Origin: Pseudomonas sp. PSKL.D1
GTDB taxonomy: Bacteria > Pseudomonadota > Gammaproteobacteria > Pseudomonadales > Pseudomonadaceae
DNA length: 64,000 nucleotides
Direction: 5' to 3'
Assembly (NCBI RefSeq): GCF_028898945.1
Contig: NZ_CP118607.1
Coordinates: 5,194,001 to 5,258,000, forward strand
Both the position numbers and the translations under genes were made by a program. Below, in pieces: positions 9,325-18,854 of this stretch. Position 1 is the first letter of the stretch. Each line of letters opens with the position of its first letter. The notes under the pieces were generated by a model that had not been told where the DNA came from, searched no databases, and saw only the letters and a list, made by a program, of their open reading frames with translations.

Positions 9325-10689
9325 ATGAGCGGAACACGCGTTTCCTTCTATAACCTGGCTTGGCGCTGGCACTTCTATGCCGGGCTGTTCGTTGCCCCTT
9401 TCATGATCCTGCTGGCGATCACCGGGATCATCTACCTGTTCAAGCCGCAGCTTGACCCGATCATGTACCGCGACCTGATGGTGGTCGAAGCCGGGCATCA
9501 CCGCCAGGGCGCCGATGTGATGCTGGCCGAAGTCCGCCAGGCGTACCCCAAGGGCCATGTCGGGCAGTACCTGCCACCGCTCGACGCCGAACGAAGCGCG
9601 CAGTTCGTGGTGCATGACACCGGGCGCGAGCTGAACGTGTTCGTCGACCCGTACAGCGGCAAGATCCTCGGCGAGCAGGATGCCAAGCAGAACCTGCAAG
9701 CCATCGCCCGCGCCCTGCATGGCGAGCTGATGGTTGGCACGGTTGGTGACCGGCTGATCGAGCTGGCGGCGGGCTGGGGCATCGTGCTGGTGGTGTCCGG
9801 CCTGTACCTGTGGTGGCCGCGTGGCCGTAAAAGCTCGGGGGTGCTGTGGCCGCGGCTGTCGGCCAAGGGCCGAGTCTTCTGGCGCGACCTGCACGCGGTA
9901 ACCGGTTTCTGGGGCTCGGCCCTGCTGCTGCTGATGCTGATCAGCGGCATGACCTGGACCGGCCTGTGGGGCAAGCAGTATGCAGACCTGTGGAACCGCT
10001 TTCCGGCGGCCATGTGGAATGACGTGCCCAAATCCGACCAACAGGCTGGCGAGCTGAACAGCGCCCATCGCCAGACGGTGCCCTGGGCGATGGAGAACAC
10101 ACCGATGCCGCAATCCGGTGCACACGCCGAGCATGCCGGGCACCACATGATGTCGAACATGCCGGCCGCGCCACAGGTGAGCCTGCAGCAAGTGGAAGAC
10201 TTGGCCACCTTGCGCGAGGTGGAGCCGGGCTACAGCATCACCGTGCCGACCACTGCCGATGGCGTGTACACCATCGCCGTGTTCGCCGACGACCCACGCA
10301 ACGATGCCACCCTGCATGTGGACCAGTACACCGGCAAGGTGCTGGCCGATGTGCGCTGGCAGGATTACAGCCCGGTCGCCCGAGCCACCGAGCTGGGGGT
10401 GATGTTGCATGAAGGCAAGATGTTCGGGCCGCTGAATCAGGTCATTATCCTGTTGGTGTGCCTGATGATTCTGCTGGGTTCGGTGAGCGGGTTGGTGATG
10501 TGGTGGAAGCGTCGGCCGGAAGGCGGGCTGGGTGTGCCGCCGCTTCGCCATGACCTGCCGCGTTGGAAAACGGCGGTGGGGGTGATGCTGGTGCTGGGGG
10601 TGATGTTCCCGCTGGTGGGGGTGTCGATGGTGGTGATGTGGGTTGTGGATAGTCTGGTGGTGCGGCGCCGCGTACTGGTTGGGGCTTGA
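9325..10689 (+). CDS. PepSY-associated transmembrane protein
   Basis: This 454-residue inner-membrane protein has four membrane segments: near residue 20 (AGLFVAPFMILLAITGIIYL), near 155, near 200, and two close together at the C-terminus. Two PepSY-like periplasmic regions lie between them, the second after a Met/His-rich insert (HAEHAGHHMM). PepSY-TM proteins often follow TonB receptors and are proposed reductases for imported metals. The ATG at 9325 follows a strong AGGAGGT site; an upstream reading from 9214 overlaps the receptor gene. It probably acts on copper, by context. Confidence 0.85.
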   Translation: MSGTRVSFYNLAWRWHFYAGLFVAPFMILLAITGIIYLFKPQLDPIMYRDLMVVEAGHHRQGADVMLAEVRQAYPKGHVGQYLPPLDAERSAQFVVHDTGRELNVFVDPYSGKILGEQDAKQNLQAIARALHGELMVGTVGDRLIELAAGWGIVLVVSGLYLWWPRGRKSSGVLWPRLSAKGRVFWRDLHAVTGFWGSALLLLMLISGMTWTGLWGKQYADLWNRFPAAMWNDVPKSDQQAGELNSAHRQTVPWAMENTPMPQSGAHAEHAGHHMMSNMPAAPQVSLQQVEDLATLREVEPGYSITVPTTADGVYTIAVFADDPRNDATLHVDQYTGKVLADVRWQDYSPVARATELGVMLHEGKMFGPLNQVIILLVCLMILLGSVSGLVMWWKRRPEGGLGVPPLRHDLPRWKTAVGVMLVLGVMFPLVGVSMVVMWVVDSLVVRRRVLVGA

Positions 10690-10696
10690 GAGTGCC

Positions 10697-10786
10697 GGGG
10701 GCTGCTTTGCAGCCCATCGCGGATAAATCCGCTCCTACAACGCGCGATCGCCTGTAGGAGCGGATTTATCCGCGATGGGGCGCAAC
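10697..10786. repeat. REP inverted pair (putida type)
   Basis: Left arm ATCGCGGATAAATCCGCTCC and its inverse face each other across a short GC-rich spacer, flanked by a GGGCTGC/GCAGCCC hairpin. The pair lies between the PepSY gene and cycA. Confidence 0.9.
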
Positions 10787-10891
10787 GCGCTCCCAGTATC
10801 GCGGTGTCGATCTGCCGCGCCCCGAATTGGGACACGCGTGTTAGCCTACACGGCTTTCAGAAAAAGACTGACCCGAAATGGAATGCAGCCA

Positions 10892-12298
10892 ATGACCCGG
10901 ACCTCCTCCCCTCCTGCTGAAGACCAGCACCTGCAACGCAACCTGACCAACCGCCACATCCAGTTGATCGCTATCGGTGGCGCCATCGGCACCGGCCTGT
11001 TCATGGGCTCGGGCAAGACCATCAGCCTGGCAGGCCCTTCGATCATCTTCGTCTACATGATCATCGGCTTCATGCTGTTCTTCGTCATGCGCGCCATGGG
11101 CGAACTGCTGCTGTCGAACCTCAACTACAAATCATTCATCGACTTTTCCGCCGACCTGCTAGGCCCCTGGGCCGGGTATTTCACCGGCTGGACCTACTGG
11201 TTCTGCTGGGTGGTCACCGGTATCGCCGACGTGGTCGCGATCGCCGCCTACACGCAGTTCTGGTTCCCCGACCTGCCCCAGTGGATACCCGCGCTCACCT
11301 GCGTTGCGGTACTGCTGTCGCTGAACCTGGTGACCGTGAAAATGTTCGGCGAAATGGAATTCTGGTTCGCCCTGATCAAGATCGTCGCCATCCTCGGCCT
11401 GGTCGCCACGGGCCTGTACATGGTCATCACCGGCTTTGAATCGCCCAGCGGGCGCACTGCACAGCTGGCCAACCTGTGGAACGACGGTGGCATGTTCCCC
11501 CATGGCTTGATGGGCTTCTTCGCCGGCTTCCAGATTGCCGTGTTCGCCTTTGTCGGCATCGAACTGGTCGGCACCACTGCCGCAGAGGCAAAAAACCCCG
11601 AGCGCACCCTGCCACGGGCGATCAACTCGATCCCGATCCGCATCATCGTGTTCTACGTGCTGGCGCTGGTTGCGATCATGGCCGTTACCCCATGGCGCGA
11701 CGTGGTACCGGGCAAGAGCCCGTTCGTTGAACTGTTTGTGCTGGCGGGCCTGCCGGCCGCGGCAAGCATCATCAACTTCGTGGTGCTGACTTCGGCCGCT
11801 TCGTCGGCCAACAGCGGCGTGTTCTCCACCAGCCGCATGCTGTTTGGCCTGGCCCAGGAAGGTGATGCTCCACGGGCGTTCGAAAAACTGTCGTCGCGTT
11901 CAGTGCCGGCCAACGGCCTGTACTTCTCCTGCACCTGCCTGTTGCTGGGTGCGGTACTGATTTACCTGGTACCGAACGTGGTCGAAGCATTCACCTTGGT
12001 CACCACTGTTTCGGCGGTGCTGTTCATGTTCGTGTGGACGCTGATCCTGCTGTCGTACCTCAAGTACCGCACGCACCGCGCCGCGCTGCATGAGGCATCG
12101 ACCTACAAGATGCCGGGCGGGCGTTTCATGTGCTACGTGTGCCTGGTGTTCTTTGCCTTCATCCTGGTGCTGCTGAGCCTGGAGGCGGACACCCGCTCGG
12201 CGCTGGTGGTAACGCCGATCTGGTTTGTGCTGCTGGCGGTGACCTATCAGTTTGTGCGTAGCAAGCGGCATCCGCGCACGGCTGTGCGTAACGGTTGA
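10892..12298 (+). CDS. cycA: D-serine/D-alanine/glycine-type amino-acid permease
   Basis: The 468-residue protein is a 12-helix APC-superfamily permease. The start (LTNRHIQLIAIGGAIGTGLFMGSG), the GFxAFVGIELVG-like segment in helix 6 and EAKNPERTLPRAI identify the AAT family. The closest remembered match is CycA, which imports D-serine, D-alanine and glycine with protons. ATGs at 10883 and 10892 are both possible; 10892 has a GGAA nine bases ahead. The gene stands alone between two REP pairs. The exact substrate cannot be fixed from sequence, since GABA and proline permeases are related. Confidence 0.85.
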   Translation: MTRTSSPPAEDQHLQRNLTNRHIQLIAIGGAIGTGLFMGSGKTISLAGPSIIFVYMIIGFMLFFVMRAMGELLLSNLNYKSFIDFSADLLGPWAGYFTGWTYWFCWVVTGIADVVAIAAYTQFWFPDLPQWIPALTCVAVLLSLNLVTVKMFGEMEFWFALIKIVAILGLVATGLYMVITGFESPSGRTAQLANLWNDGGMFPHGLMGFFAGFQIAVFAFVGIELVGTTAAEAKNPERTLPRAINSIPIRIIVFYVLALVAIMAVTPWRDVVPGKSPFVELFVLAGLPAAASIINFVVLTSAASSANSGVFSTSRMLFGLAQEGDAPRAFEKLSSRSVPANGLYFSCTCLLLGAVLIYLVPNVVEAFTLVTTVSAVLFMFVWTLILLSYLKYRTHRAALHEASTYKMPGGRFMCYVCLVFFAFILVLLSLEADTRSALVVTPIWFVLLAVTYQFVRSKRHPRTAVRNG

Positions 12299-12303
12299 TT
12301 CTG

Positions 12304-12408
12304 CCGGGGCTGCTTTGCAGCCCATCGCGGCTGAAGCCGCTCCTACAGGCTGTAGGAGCGGATTTACCGAGACGTCGGACCGCCGCGATGGGCTGCAACG
12401 CGGCCCCA
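12304..12408. repeat. REP inverted pair with an interrupted arm
   Basis: The left arm ATCGCGGCTGAAGCCGCTCC is intact. In the right arm, CGGATTTA is followed by about 15 unrelated bases (including GACGTC) before the expected CCGCGATGGGC resumes, so the arm is interrupted. It lies between cycA and the urtA promoter. Confidence 0.85.
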
Positions 12409-12415
12409 ATGCTGT

Positions 12416-12429
12416 GCACGCAAATGCGC
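12416..12429 (+). promoter_or_regulatory. Possible NtrC binding site upstream of urtA
   Basis: GCAC-N6-GCGC differs by one base from the NtrC half-site pair GCAC-N6-GTGC. It lies about 85 bases before the -24/-12 element of urtA, a suitable place for an NtrC enhancer. A single degenerate site is weak evidence. Confidence 0.35.
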
Positions 12430-12500
12430 CAGGCACCAACCTGGATCCACTTCACGCCCTAATACCTCGCACAACCCTTCTATTACATGCCTCCCAGACT

Positions 12501-12516
12501 AGGCACACCCCTTGCA
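12501..12516 (+). promoter_or_regulatory. Sigma-54 promoter of the urt operon
   Basis: AGGCAC-N5-TTGCA matches the sigma-54 consensus TGGCAC-N5-TTGCA with one mismatch and with exact GG-GC spacing. It lies 51 bases before the urtA start. Nitrogen-limited, NtrC-dependent expression is the known mode for urea transporters of this type. Confidence 0.75.
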
Positions 12517-12566
12517 ACGCCCCTCCCCGCTTGCCCAACACCAAAAAAACTCAGCGGAGAGAGCAC

Positions 12567-13832
12567 ATGAAGCGTCGCAGTCTGATCAAGGCCTTTACCC
12601 TCAGCGCATCGATTGCGGCGATGGGGCTTAGCTGGAGCATCCAGGCCGCCGAAACCATCAAGGTCGGCATCCTGCATTCGCTTTCAGGGACCATGGCGAT
12701 TTCCGAGACTTCGCTCAAGGACATGGCGCTGATGACCATCGACGAGATCAACGCCAAGGGCGGGGTCAACGGCAAGATGCTCGAACCGGTCGTGGTCGAC
12801 CCGGCTTCCAACTGGCCGCTGTTTGCCGAAAAGAGCCGCCAGCTGCTGACCCAGGACAAGGTCGCGGTGGTGTTCGGCTGCTGGACCTCCGTGTCGCGCA
12901 AATCCGTGTTGCCAGTATTCGAAGAGCTCAACGGCCTGCTGTTCTACCCCGTGCAATATGAAGGCGAAGAGATGTCGCCGAACGTGTTCTACACCGGCGC
13001 CGCGCCGAACCAGCAGGCGATCCCGGCGGTGGAGTACCTGATGAGCGAAGACGGTGGCAGCGCCAAGCGCTTCTTCCTGCTGGGCACCGACTACGTGTAC
13101 CCACGCACCACCAACAAGATCCTGCGCGCGTTCCTGCACAGCAAAGGCGTGGCCGACAAGGACATCGAAGAGGTCTACACCCCGTTCGGCCACGCCGACT
13201 ACCAAACCATCGTCGCCAACATCAAGAAGTTCTCCGCTGGCGGCAAGACGGCGGTCATCTCCACCGTCAACGGCGACTCCAACGTGCCGTTCTACAAGGA
13301 GCTGGCCAACCAGGGCCTGAAGGCCACCGACGTACCGGTGGTGGCGTTCTCGGTGGGCGAAGAAGAACTGCGCGGCATCGACACCAAGCCGCTGGTGGGC
13401 CACCTGGCCGCATGGAACTACTTCGAGTCGGTGGATAACCCGGTCAACCAGAAGTTCGTCGCCGACTGGAAGGCCTACGCCAAGGCCAAGAACCTGCCGG
13501 GTGCCGACAAGGCCGTGACCAACGACCCGATGGAAGCCACCTACGTGGGCATCCACATGTGGGCCCAGGCAGCCGAGAAGGCCAAGTCCACCGATGTGGA
13601 CAAGGTGCGTGAAGCGCTGGCCGGGCAAACCTTCAAGGCACCGTCGGGCTACACCCTGACCATGGACAAGACCAACCACCACCTGCACAAGCCGGTGATG
13701 ATCGGTGAAATCCAGGATGACGGGCAGTTCAGCGTAGTGTGGGAAACCGAGCAACCACTGCGTGCACAGCCTTGGAGCCCGTTCATCCCGGGTAATGAGA
13801 AGCGTCCGGATTACGCGGTGAAAGGTAACTGA
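12567..13832 (+). CDS. urtA: Urea ABC transporter, substrate-binding protein UrtA
   Basis: UrtA is the periplasmic urea (and short amide) binding protein of the UrtABCDE importer. The 421-residue protein starts with a charged-hydrophobic signal peptide (MKRRSLIKAFTLSASIA) cut after IQAA, followed by ETIKVGILHSLSGTMAIS, the classic UrtA mature start. VVFGCWTSVSRKSVLPV and FYPVQYEGEE are further family stretches. A CGGAGAGA ribosome site precedes the ATG. It is the first urt gene, behind a sigma-54 type promoter, and is separated from urtB by a REP pair. Confidence 0.96.
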   Translation: MKRRSLIKAFTLSASIAAMGLSWSIQAAETIKVGILHSLSGTMAISETSLKDMALMTIDEINAKGGVNGKMLEPVVVDPASNWPLFAEKSRQLLTQDKVAVVFGCWTSVSRKSVLPVFEELNGLLFYPVQYEGEEMSPNVFYTGAAPNQQAIPAVEYLMSEDGGSAKRFFLLGTDYVYPRTTNKILRAFLHSKGVADKDIEEVYTPFGHADYQTIVANIKKFSAGGKTAVISTVNGDSNVPFYKELANQGLKATDVPVVAFSVGEEELRGIDTKPLVGHLAAWNYFESVDNPVNQKFVADWKAYAKAKNLPGADKAVTNDPMEATYVGIHMWAQAAEKAKSTDVDKVREALAGQTFKAPSGYTLTMDKTNHHLHKPVMIGEIQDDGQFSVVWETEQPLRAQPWSPFIPGNEKRPDYAVKGN

Positions 13833-13840
13833 GTGCATCA

Positions 13841-13924
13841 GGGCCGCTGCGCGGCCCTATCGCGGATGAATCCGCTCCTACAGAGTTCAGCGCCGCCGTT
13901 GTAGGAGCGGATTTATCCGCGATG
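13841..13924. repeat. REP inverted pair between urtA and urtB
   Basis: ATCGCGGATGAATCCGCTCC and its inverse (GGAGCGGATTTATCCGCGAT) form the pair. Its right end supplies a false in-frame ATG at 13922 ahead of urtB. Inside an operon, such a pair can shift expression between the highly needed binding protein and the membrane genes. Confidence 0.9.
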
Positions 13925-13954
13925 AATCCACTGCCGATTTACAGGATTACCCGC

Positions 13955-15442
13955 ATGCTCAGACTCCTGCTAAGCCTCCTTCTTCTCCTCCCACTGGCGA
14001 CACAGGCCAGCGAAGGCGAATTCTTCCTCACCGCCAAGCCCGCCGAGCAAGCCCGCCTGCTCGAAGGCTGGGCGGCACAACCCGATGCCACGCGCCTGCC
14101 ACTGCTGGAAAACCTGCGCCAAGGCCGCATCGCAACTGACGACACCCGCAAAGTCCGCCTGAACAACCGCCTGCGCGGCCTGATCGACAACGCCCTGGCC
14201 AGCCACCAGTTGCTCAGCGACAACAGCGACACCCGCCTGGCCGCCGCCCTGCAACTGCAGAAGAGCGCCCAACCCGCCCAAATGGCCTTCCTTGACCGCC
14301 GCTACGCCAGCGAACCAGACGCCAACGTGCACGCGGCGCTTGGCCTCGCCCTGGCCAACCTGCAACTGGGCGCCAGCGAACCTGCCGTGCGCCTGGCCGC
14401 CGTACGCCTGCTTGGTGAAACCGGCGACCCGCTCGCCCGCACGCGCCTCGAAGCGCTGCTGCAACCCGACGCAGAAACAGACGCAGCCGTGCGCACCGCC
14501 GCCGAAACCAGCCTGGCCCAGGTCAAACGCAAACTGCTGGTGGGCGAACTGCTCGGCCAGGCCTTCAGCGGCCTGTCTCTGGGCTCGATCTTGCTGCTGG
14601 CAGCCCTGGGCCTGGCAATCACCTTCGGCTTGCTCGGCGTAATCAACATGGCCCACGGCGAAATGTTGATGCTGGGCGCCTACAGCACCTACATGGTCCA
14701 GGTGTTGCTGCAGCGCTATGCGCCCGGTGCCATCGAGTTTTACCCGTTGATCGCCCTGCCGGTGGCCTTCATGGTCAGCGCCGGGGTCGGCATGGCGCTG
14801 GAGCGCACGGTCATCCGCCACCTGTATGGCCGCCCGCTGGAAACCCTGCTGGCCACCTGGGGCATCAGCCTGATTCTGATTCAGGCCATCCGCCTGCTGT
14901 TCGGCGCGCAAAACGTCGAAGTGAGCAACCCGGCCTGGTTGTCGGGCGGCATTCAACTGCTGCCCAACCTGGTACTCCCTTACAACCGCCTGGTGATCAT
15001 CGGCTTCGCACTGGCCGTGGTACTGCTGACCTGGCTGCTGCTTAACCGCACGCGCCTGGGCCTGAACGTGCGTGCCGTCACCCAGAACCGCAACATGGCG
15101 GCCTGCTGTGGCGTGTCCACCGGGCGCGTCGACATGCTTGCATTCGGCCTGGGCTCCGGCATCGCCGGGCTGGGTGGCGTGGCCTTGAGCCAGGTCGGCA
15201 ACGTCGGCCCGGACCTGGGCCAAAGCTACATCATCGACTCGTTCCTGGTGGTGGTGCTCGGCGGGGTCGGCCAGCTGGCCGGGAGCCTCTGGGCCGCCTT
15301 TGGCCTTGGCATTGCCAACAAACTGCTGGAGCCGCAAATCGGCGCGGTGCTTGGCAAGATCCTCATCCTTGCGTTGATCATTCTGTTCATCCAGAAGCGC
15401 CCGCAAGGCCTGTTCGCCCTCAAGGGACGGGTAATCGACTGA
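13955..15442 (+). CDS. urtB: Urea ABC transporter permease UrtB
   Basis: UrtB is one of the two membrane subunits of the urea importer. The 495-residue protein has a signal peptide (LRLLLSLLLLLPLATQA), a UrtB-specific periplasmic helical domain (about residues 25-190) and a LivH-like domain with about eight helices, containing GVINMAHGEMLMLGAY and CCGVSTGRVDMLAFGLGSGIAG. The start at 13955 gives a proper signal peptide; the ATG at 13922 belongs to the REP end. The stop overlaps urtC by one base. Confidence 0.95.
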   Translation: MLRLLLSLLLLLPLATQASEGEFFLTAKPAEQARLLEGWAAQPDATRLPLLENLRQGRIATDDTRKVRLNNRLRGLIDNALASHQLLSDNSDTRLAAALQLQKSAQPAQMAFLDRRYASEPDANVHAALGLALANLQLGASEPAVRLAAVRLLGETGDPLARTRLEALLQPDAETDAAVRTAAETSLAQVKRKLLVGELLGQAFSGLSLGSILLLAALGLAITFGLLGVINMAHGEMLMLGAYSTYMVQVLLQRYAPGAIEFYPLIALPVAFMVSAGVGMALERTVIRHLYGRPLETLLATWGISLILIQAIRLLFGAQNVEVSNPAWLSGGIQLLPNLVLPYNRLVIIGFALAVVLLTWLLLNRTRLGLNVRAVTQNRNMAACCGVSTGRVDMLAFGLGSGIAGLGGVALSQVGNVGPDLGQSYIIDSFLVVVLGGVGQLAGSLWAAFGLGIANKLLEPQIGAVLGKILILALIILFIQKRPQGLFALKGRVID

Positions 15443-16517
15443 TGAACCAGCCACTGCTTGTCACCGCTTCGCAAAAAGTCGGGCCGCGCCTGACGCTGGC
15501 CATCGGCGCTGTTGTCGTGCTGCTGCTCGTGGCGCTGCCGCTGCTGTCGCTGCTGCCGGCGGATCACCCGCTGCAAGTGTCGGCCTACACCCTCACGCTG
15601 GTGGGCAAGATCCTTTGCTACGCCATCGTTGCCCTGGCTCTGGACCTGGTCTGGGGCTACGCCGGGCTGCTGTCGCTGGGGCACGGGCTGTTCTTTGCCC
15701 TCGGCGGCTATGCCATGGGCATGTACCTGATGCGCCAGGCCGCAGGTGACGGCCTGCCAGGGTTCATGACCTTCCTGTCATGGACTGAACTGCCCTGGTA
15801 CTGGGCCGGCACCCAGCATTTCGCCTGGGCCATGTGCCTGGTGGTGCTGGCGCCCGGTTTGCTGGCATTTGTGTTCGGCTTTTTCGCCTTCCGCTCGCGG
15901 ATCAAGGGCGTGTACTTCTCGATCATGACCCAGGCCCTGACCTTTGCCGGCATGCTCCTGTTCTTCCGCAACGAAACCGGCTTTGGCGGCAACAACGGCT
16001 TCACCAACTTCCGCACCATCCTGGGCTTTGACATCACCGCGCAAGGCACCCGGGCGGTATTGTTCCTGCTAACCGTGGGCCTGCTGCTGGGCAGCCTGTA
16101 CCTGTGCTGGCGCCTCACCCAAAGCAAGTTCGGCCGCCTGCTCACCGCCGTGCGCGATGCCGAAAACCGCATGATGTTCTGTGGCTATGACCCGCGTGGT
16201 TTCAAGTTGCTGGTGTGGGTGCTCAGCGCGGTGCTGTGCGGCCTGGCTGGTGCGCTTTATGTGCCGCAGGTAGGCATCATCAATCCCAGCGAAATGTCGC
16301 CGACCAACTCCATCGAAGCCGCCGTGTGGGTGGCACTGGGCGGGCGTGGCACGCTGATCGGCCCGCTGCTTGGCGCAGGCCTGGTCAATGGCATGAAGAG
16401 CTGGTTCACCGTGGCCTTCCCGGAGTTCTGGCTGTTCTTCCTGGGTGCGCTGTTCATCCTGGTGACCCTGTACCTGCCCAAAGGCGTGGTCGGCCTGCTG
16501 AAGAAAAGGAGCCAGCC

Positions 16518-16521
<4 letters not shown>
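15442..16521 (+). CDS. urtC: Urea ABC transporter permease UrtC
   Basis: UrtC is the LivM-like membrane subunit of the urea importer, 359 residues with about nine to ten helices. LDLVWGYAGLLSLGHGLFFALGGY near residue 66 and AVRDAENRMMFCGYDP near residue 235 are characteristic. Its ATG overlaps the urtB stop (TGATG) and its end overlaps urtD by 4 bases, so the B-C-D genes are tightly coupled. Confidence 0.95.
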
Positions 16522-17375
<854 letters not shown>

Positions 17376-17383
17376 ACCATTGG

Positions 17384-17477
17384 AACCTGTGCTGGCCCTA
17401 TCGCGGATGAATCCGCTCCTACAATGGCGCGTGATCCCTGTAGGAGCGGATTCATCCGCGATCAGGCCGGCACAGGC
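17384..17477. repeat. REP inverted pair between urtD and urtE
   Basis: ATCGCGGATGAATCCGCTCC and GGAGCGGATTCATCCGCGAT face each other. The flanks extend the pairing (CCTGTGCTGGCC against GGCCGGCACAGG), making one long palindrome that would fold strongly in the operon mRNA. Confidence 0.9.
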
Positions 17478-17502
17478 AAAGCAGATTTTCCAGGAACCAC
17501 AC

Positions 17503-18201
17503 ATGCTGAAAATCGACACCCTGCACCAGTTCTACGGCGGCAGCCACATCCTGCGCGGCCTGTCCTTCGAAGCCAAAATCGGCGAAGTCACTTGCCTGCT
17601 GGGCCGCAACGGCGTGGGTAAAACCACCCTGCTGCGTTGCCTCATGGGCCTGGTACCGGCCCGCGAAGGCAGCGTTGAATGGGAAGGCAAACCCATCACC
17701 ACGCTGAAGCCGCAACAGCGGGTTCACGCTGGCATCGCCTACGTGCCCCAGGGCCGTGAAATCTTCCCCCGGCTGACCGTGGAAGAGAACCTGTTGATGG
17801 GCCTGTCACGCTTCCCGGCCCGCGAGGCCAAGGAAGTGCCGGCCTTCATCTACGAATTGTTCCCGGTGCTGGAGCAGATGAAACAGCGCCGTGGCGGCGA
17901 CCTTTCCGGCGGCCAGCAGCAACAGTTGGCCATCGGCCGCGCCCTGGCCAGCCGCCCGCGGTTGCTGATCCTCGATGAGCCCACCGAAGGCATTCAGCCG
18001 TCGGTCATCAAGGAAATCGGCGCAGTGATCCGCCGCCTGGCCGAACGCGGCGACATGGCCATTCTGCTGGTCGAGCAGTTCTATGACTTTGCCGAAGAGC
18101 TGGCCGACCAGTATCTGGTGATGGCCCGTGGCGAGATCATTCAGCGTGGCCGTGGTGAAAACATGCAAGCGGAGGGTGTACGCGGGCTGGTAACCATTTA
18201 A
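17503..18201 (+). CDS. urtE: Urea ABC transporter ATPase UrtE
   Basis: UrtE is the LivF-like second ATPase, 232 residues. Walker A is GRNGVGKTT near residue 35, the signature LSGGQQQQLAIGRAL near residue 137 and Walker B LLILDEPTEGI. The ATG at 17503 follows CAGGAA; longer in-frame readings cross the REP pair and are not real. It closes the urtABCDE operon. No urease genes are in the window, so urea would be used by enzymes encoded elsewhere. Confidence 0.95.
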   Translation: MLKIDTLHQFYGGSHILRGLSFEAKIGEVTCLLGRNGVGKTTLLRCLMGLVPAREGSVEWEGKPITTLKPQQRVHAGIAYVPQGREIFPRLTVEENLLMGLSRFPAREAKEVPAFIYELFPVLEQMKQRRGGDLSGGQQQQLAIGRALASRPRLLILDEPTEGIQPSVIKEIGAVIRRLAERGDMAILLVEQFYDFAEELADQYLVMARGEIIQRGRGENMQAEGVRGLVTI

Positions 18202-18232
18202 TCTGCTGGCATCGACCTTGCGAGATGCAGTG

Positions 18233-18748
18233 ATGAGTTACGAAATTCGCGACGCCTTGCCCGCCGATGTACCGGGCATTCTCGACATCTACAACGATGC
18301 CGTGCGCAACACAACGGCAATCTGGAATGAAACCCCGGTGGACCTGGCCAACCGCCAGGCCTGGTTTGAAGCACGGGCCCAGCAGGGTTACCCGATTCTG
18401 GTCGCCGTGGATGACACGGGCGTGCTGGGCTATGCATCGTTTGGCGACTGGCGGCCGTTCGAGGGTTTTCGGCAAACCGTGGAGCACTCGGTCTACATTC
18501 GCTCCGACCAGCGTGGCAAAGGGCTTGGGCCAGTGCTGATGGCAGGGTTGATCGAGCGGGCCCGGGGTTGTGGCAAGCATGTGATGGTCGCGGCCATCGA
18601 GAGTGGTAATGCGGCGTCGGTGCGGCTGCATGAGCGGCTGGGGTTTGTGGTGACCGGGCAGATGCCGCAGGTGGGGGTGAAGTTTGGGCGGTGGCTGGAT
18701 TTGACGTTTATGCAGTTGGTGTTGAATCCGGGGGCTGAGCCTGGCTGA
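18233..18748 (+). CDS. GNAT N-acetyltransferase, phosphinothricin/methionine-sulfoximine type
   Basis: The 171-residue GNAT protein starts SYEIRDALPADVPGILDIYNDAV and holds YASFGDWRPFEGFRQTVEHSVYI and the acetyl-CoA loop RSDQRGKGLG near residue 90. This is the PAT/PitA/MddA subfamily that acetylates phosphinothricin, methionine sulfoximine or methionine sulfone. The natural substrate is uncertain. It follows urtE by 31 bases, so it may be co-transcribed with the urea operon. The start at 18233 is preferred over a TTG at 18218. Confidence 0.85.
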   Translation: MSYEIRDALPADVPGILDIYNDAVRNTTAIWNETPVDLANRQAWFEARAQQGYPILVAVDDTGVLGYASFGDWRPFEGFRQTVEHSVYIRSDQRGKGLGPVLMAGLIERARGCGKHVMVAAIESGNAASVRLHERLGFVVTGQMPQVGVKFGRWLDLTFMQLVLNPGAEPG

Positions 18749-18750
18749 TG

Positions 18751-18854
18751 GTGAAGGTTACAGGCCCGGCCTATCGCGGATAAATCCGCTCCTACAAGCG
18801 TACGTCCTGTAGGAGCGGATTTATCCGCGATAGGGCCGGGCCTGCAACCTTCAC
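18751..18854. repeat. Long near-perfect REP palindrome between convergent genes
   Basis: Arms run from GTGAAGGTT (18751) to AACCTTCAC (18854) and contain the REP core ATCGCGGATAAATCCGCTCC in both orientations around an 11-base centre. Nearly every base pairs. The right end covers the cbpM stop codon. It probably terminates both convergent transcripts. Confidence 0.9.

Noticed and set aside
13922..13954. Longer UrtB start at 13922
   Set aside because: The ATG is formed by the end of a REP element and would put extra residues in front of a clear signal peptide.
16215..16517. Longer UrtD reading starting at 16215
   Set aside because: It overlaps most of the urtC end, and the ATG at 16518 gives the expected UrtD N-terminus and a 4-base overlap.
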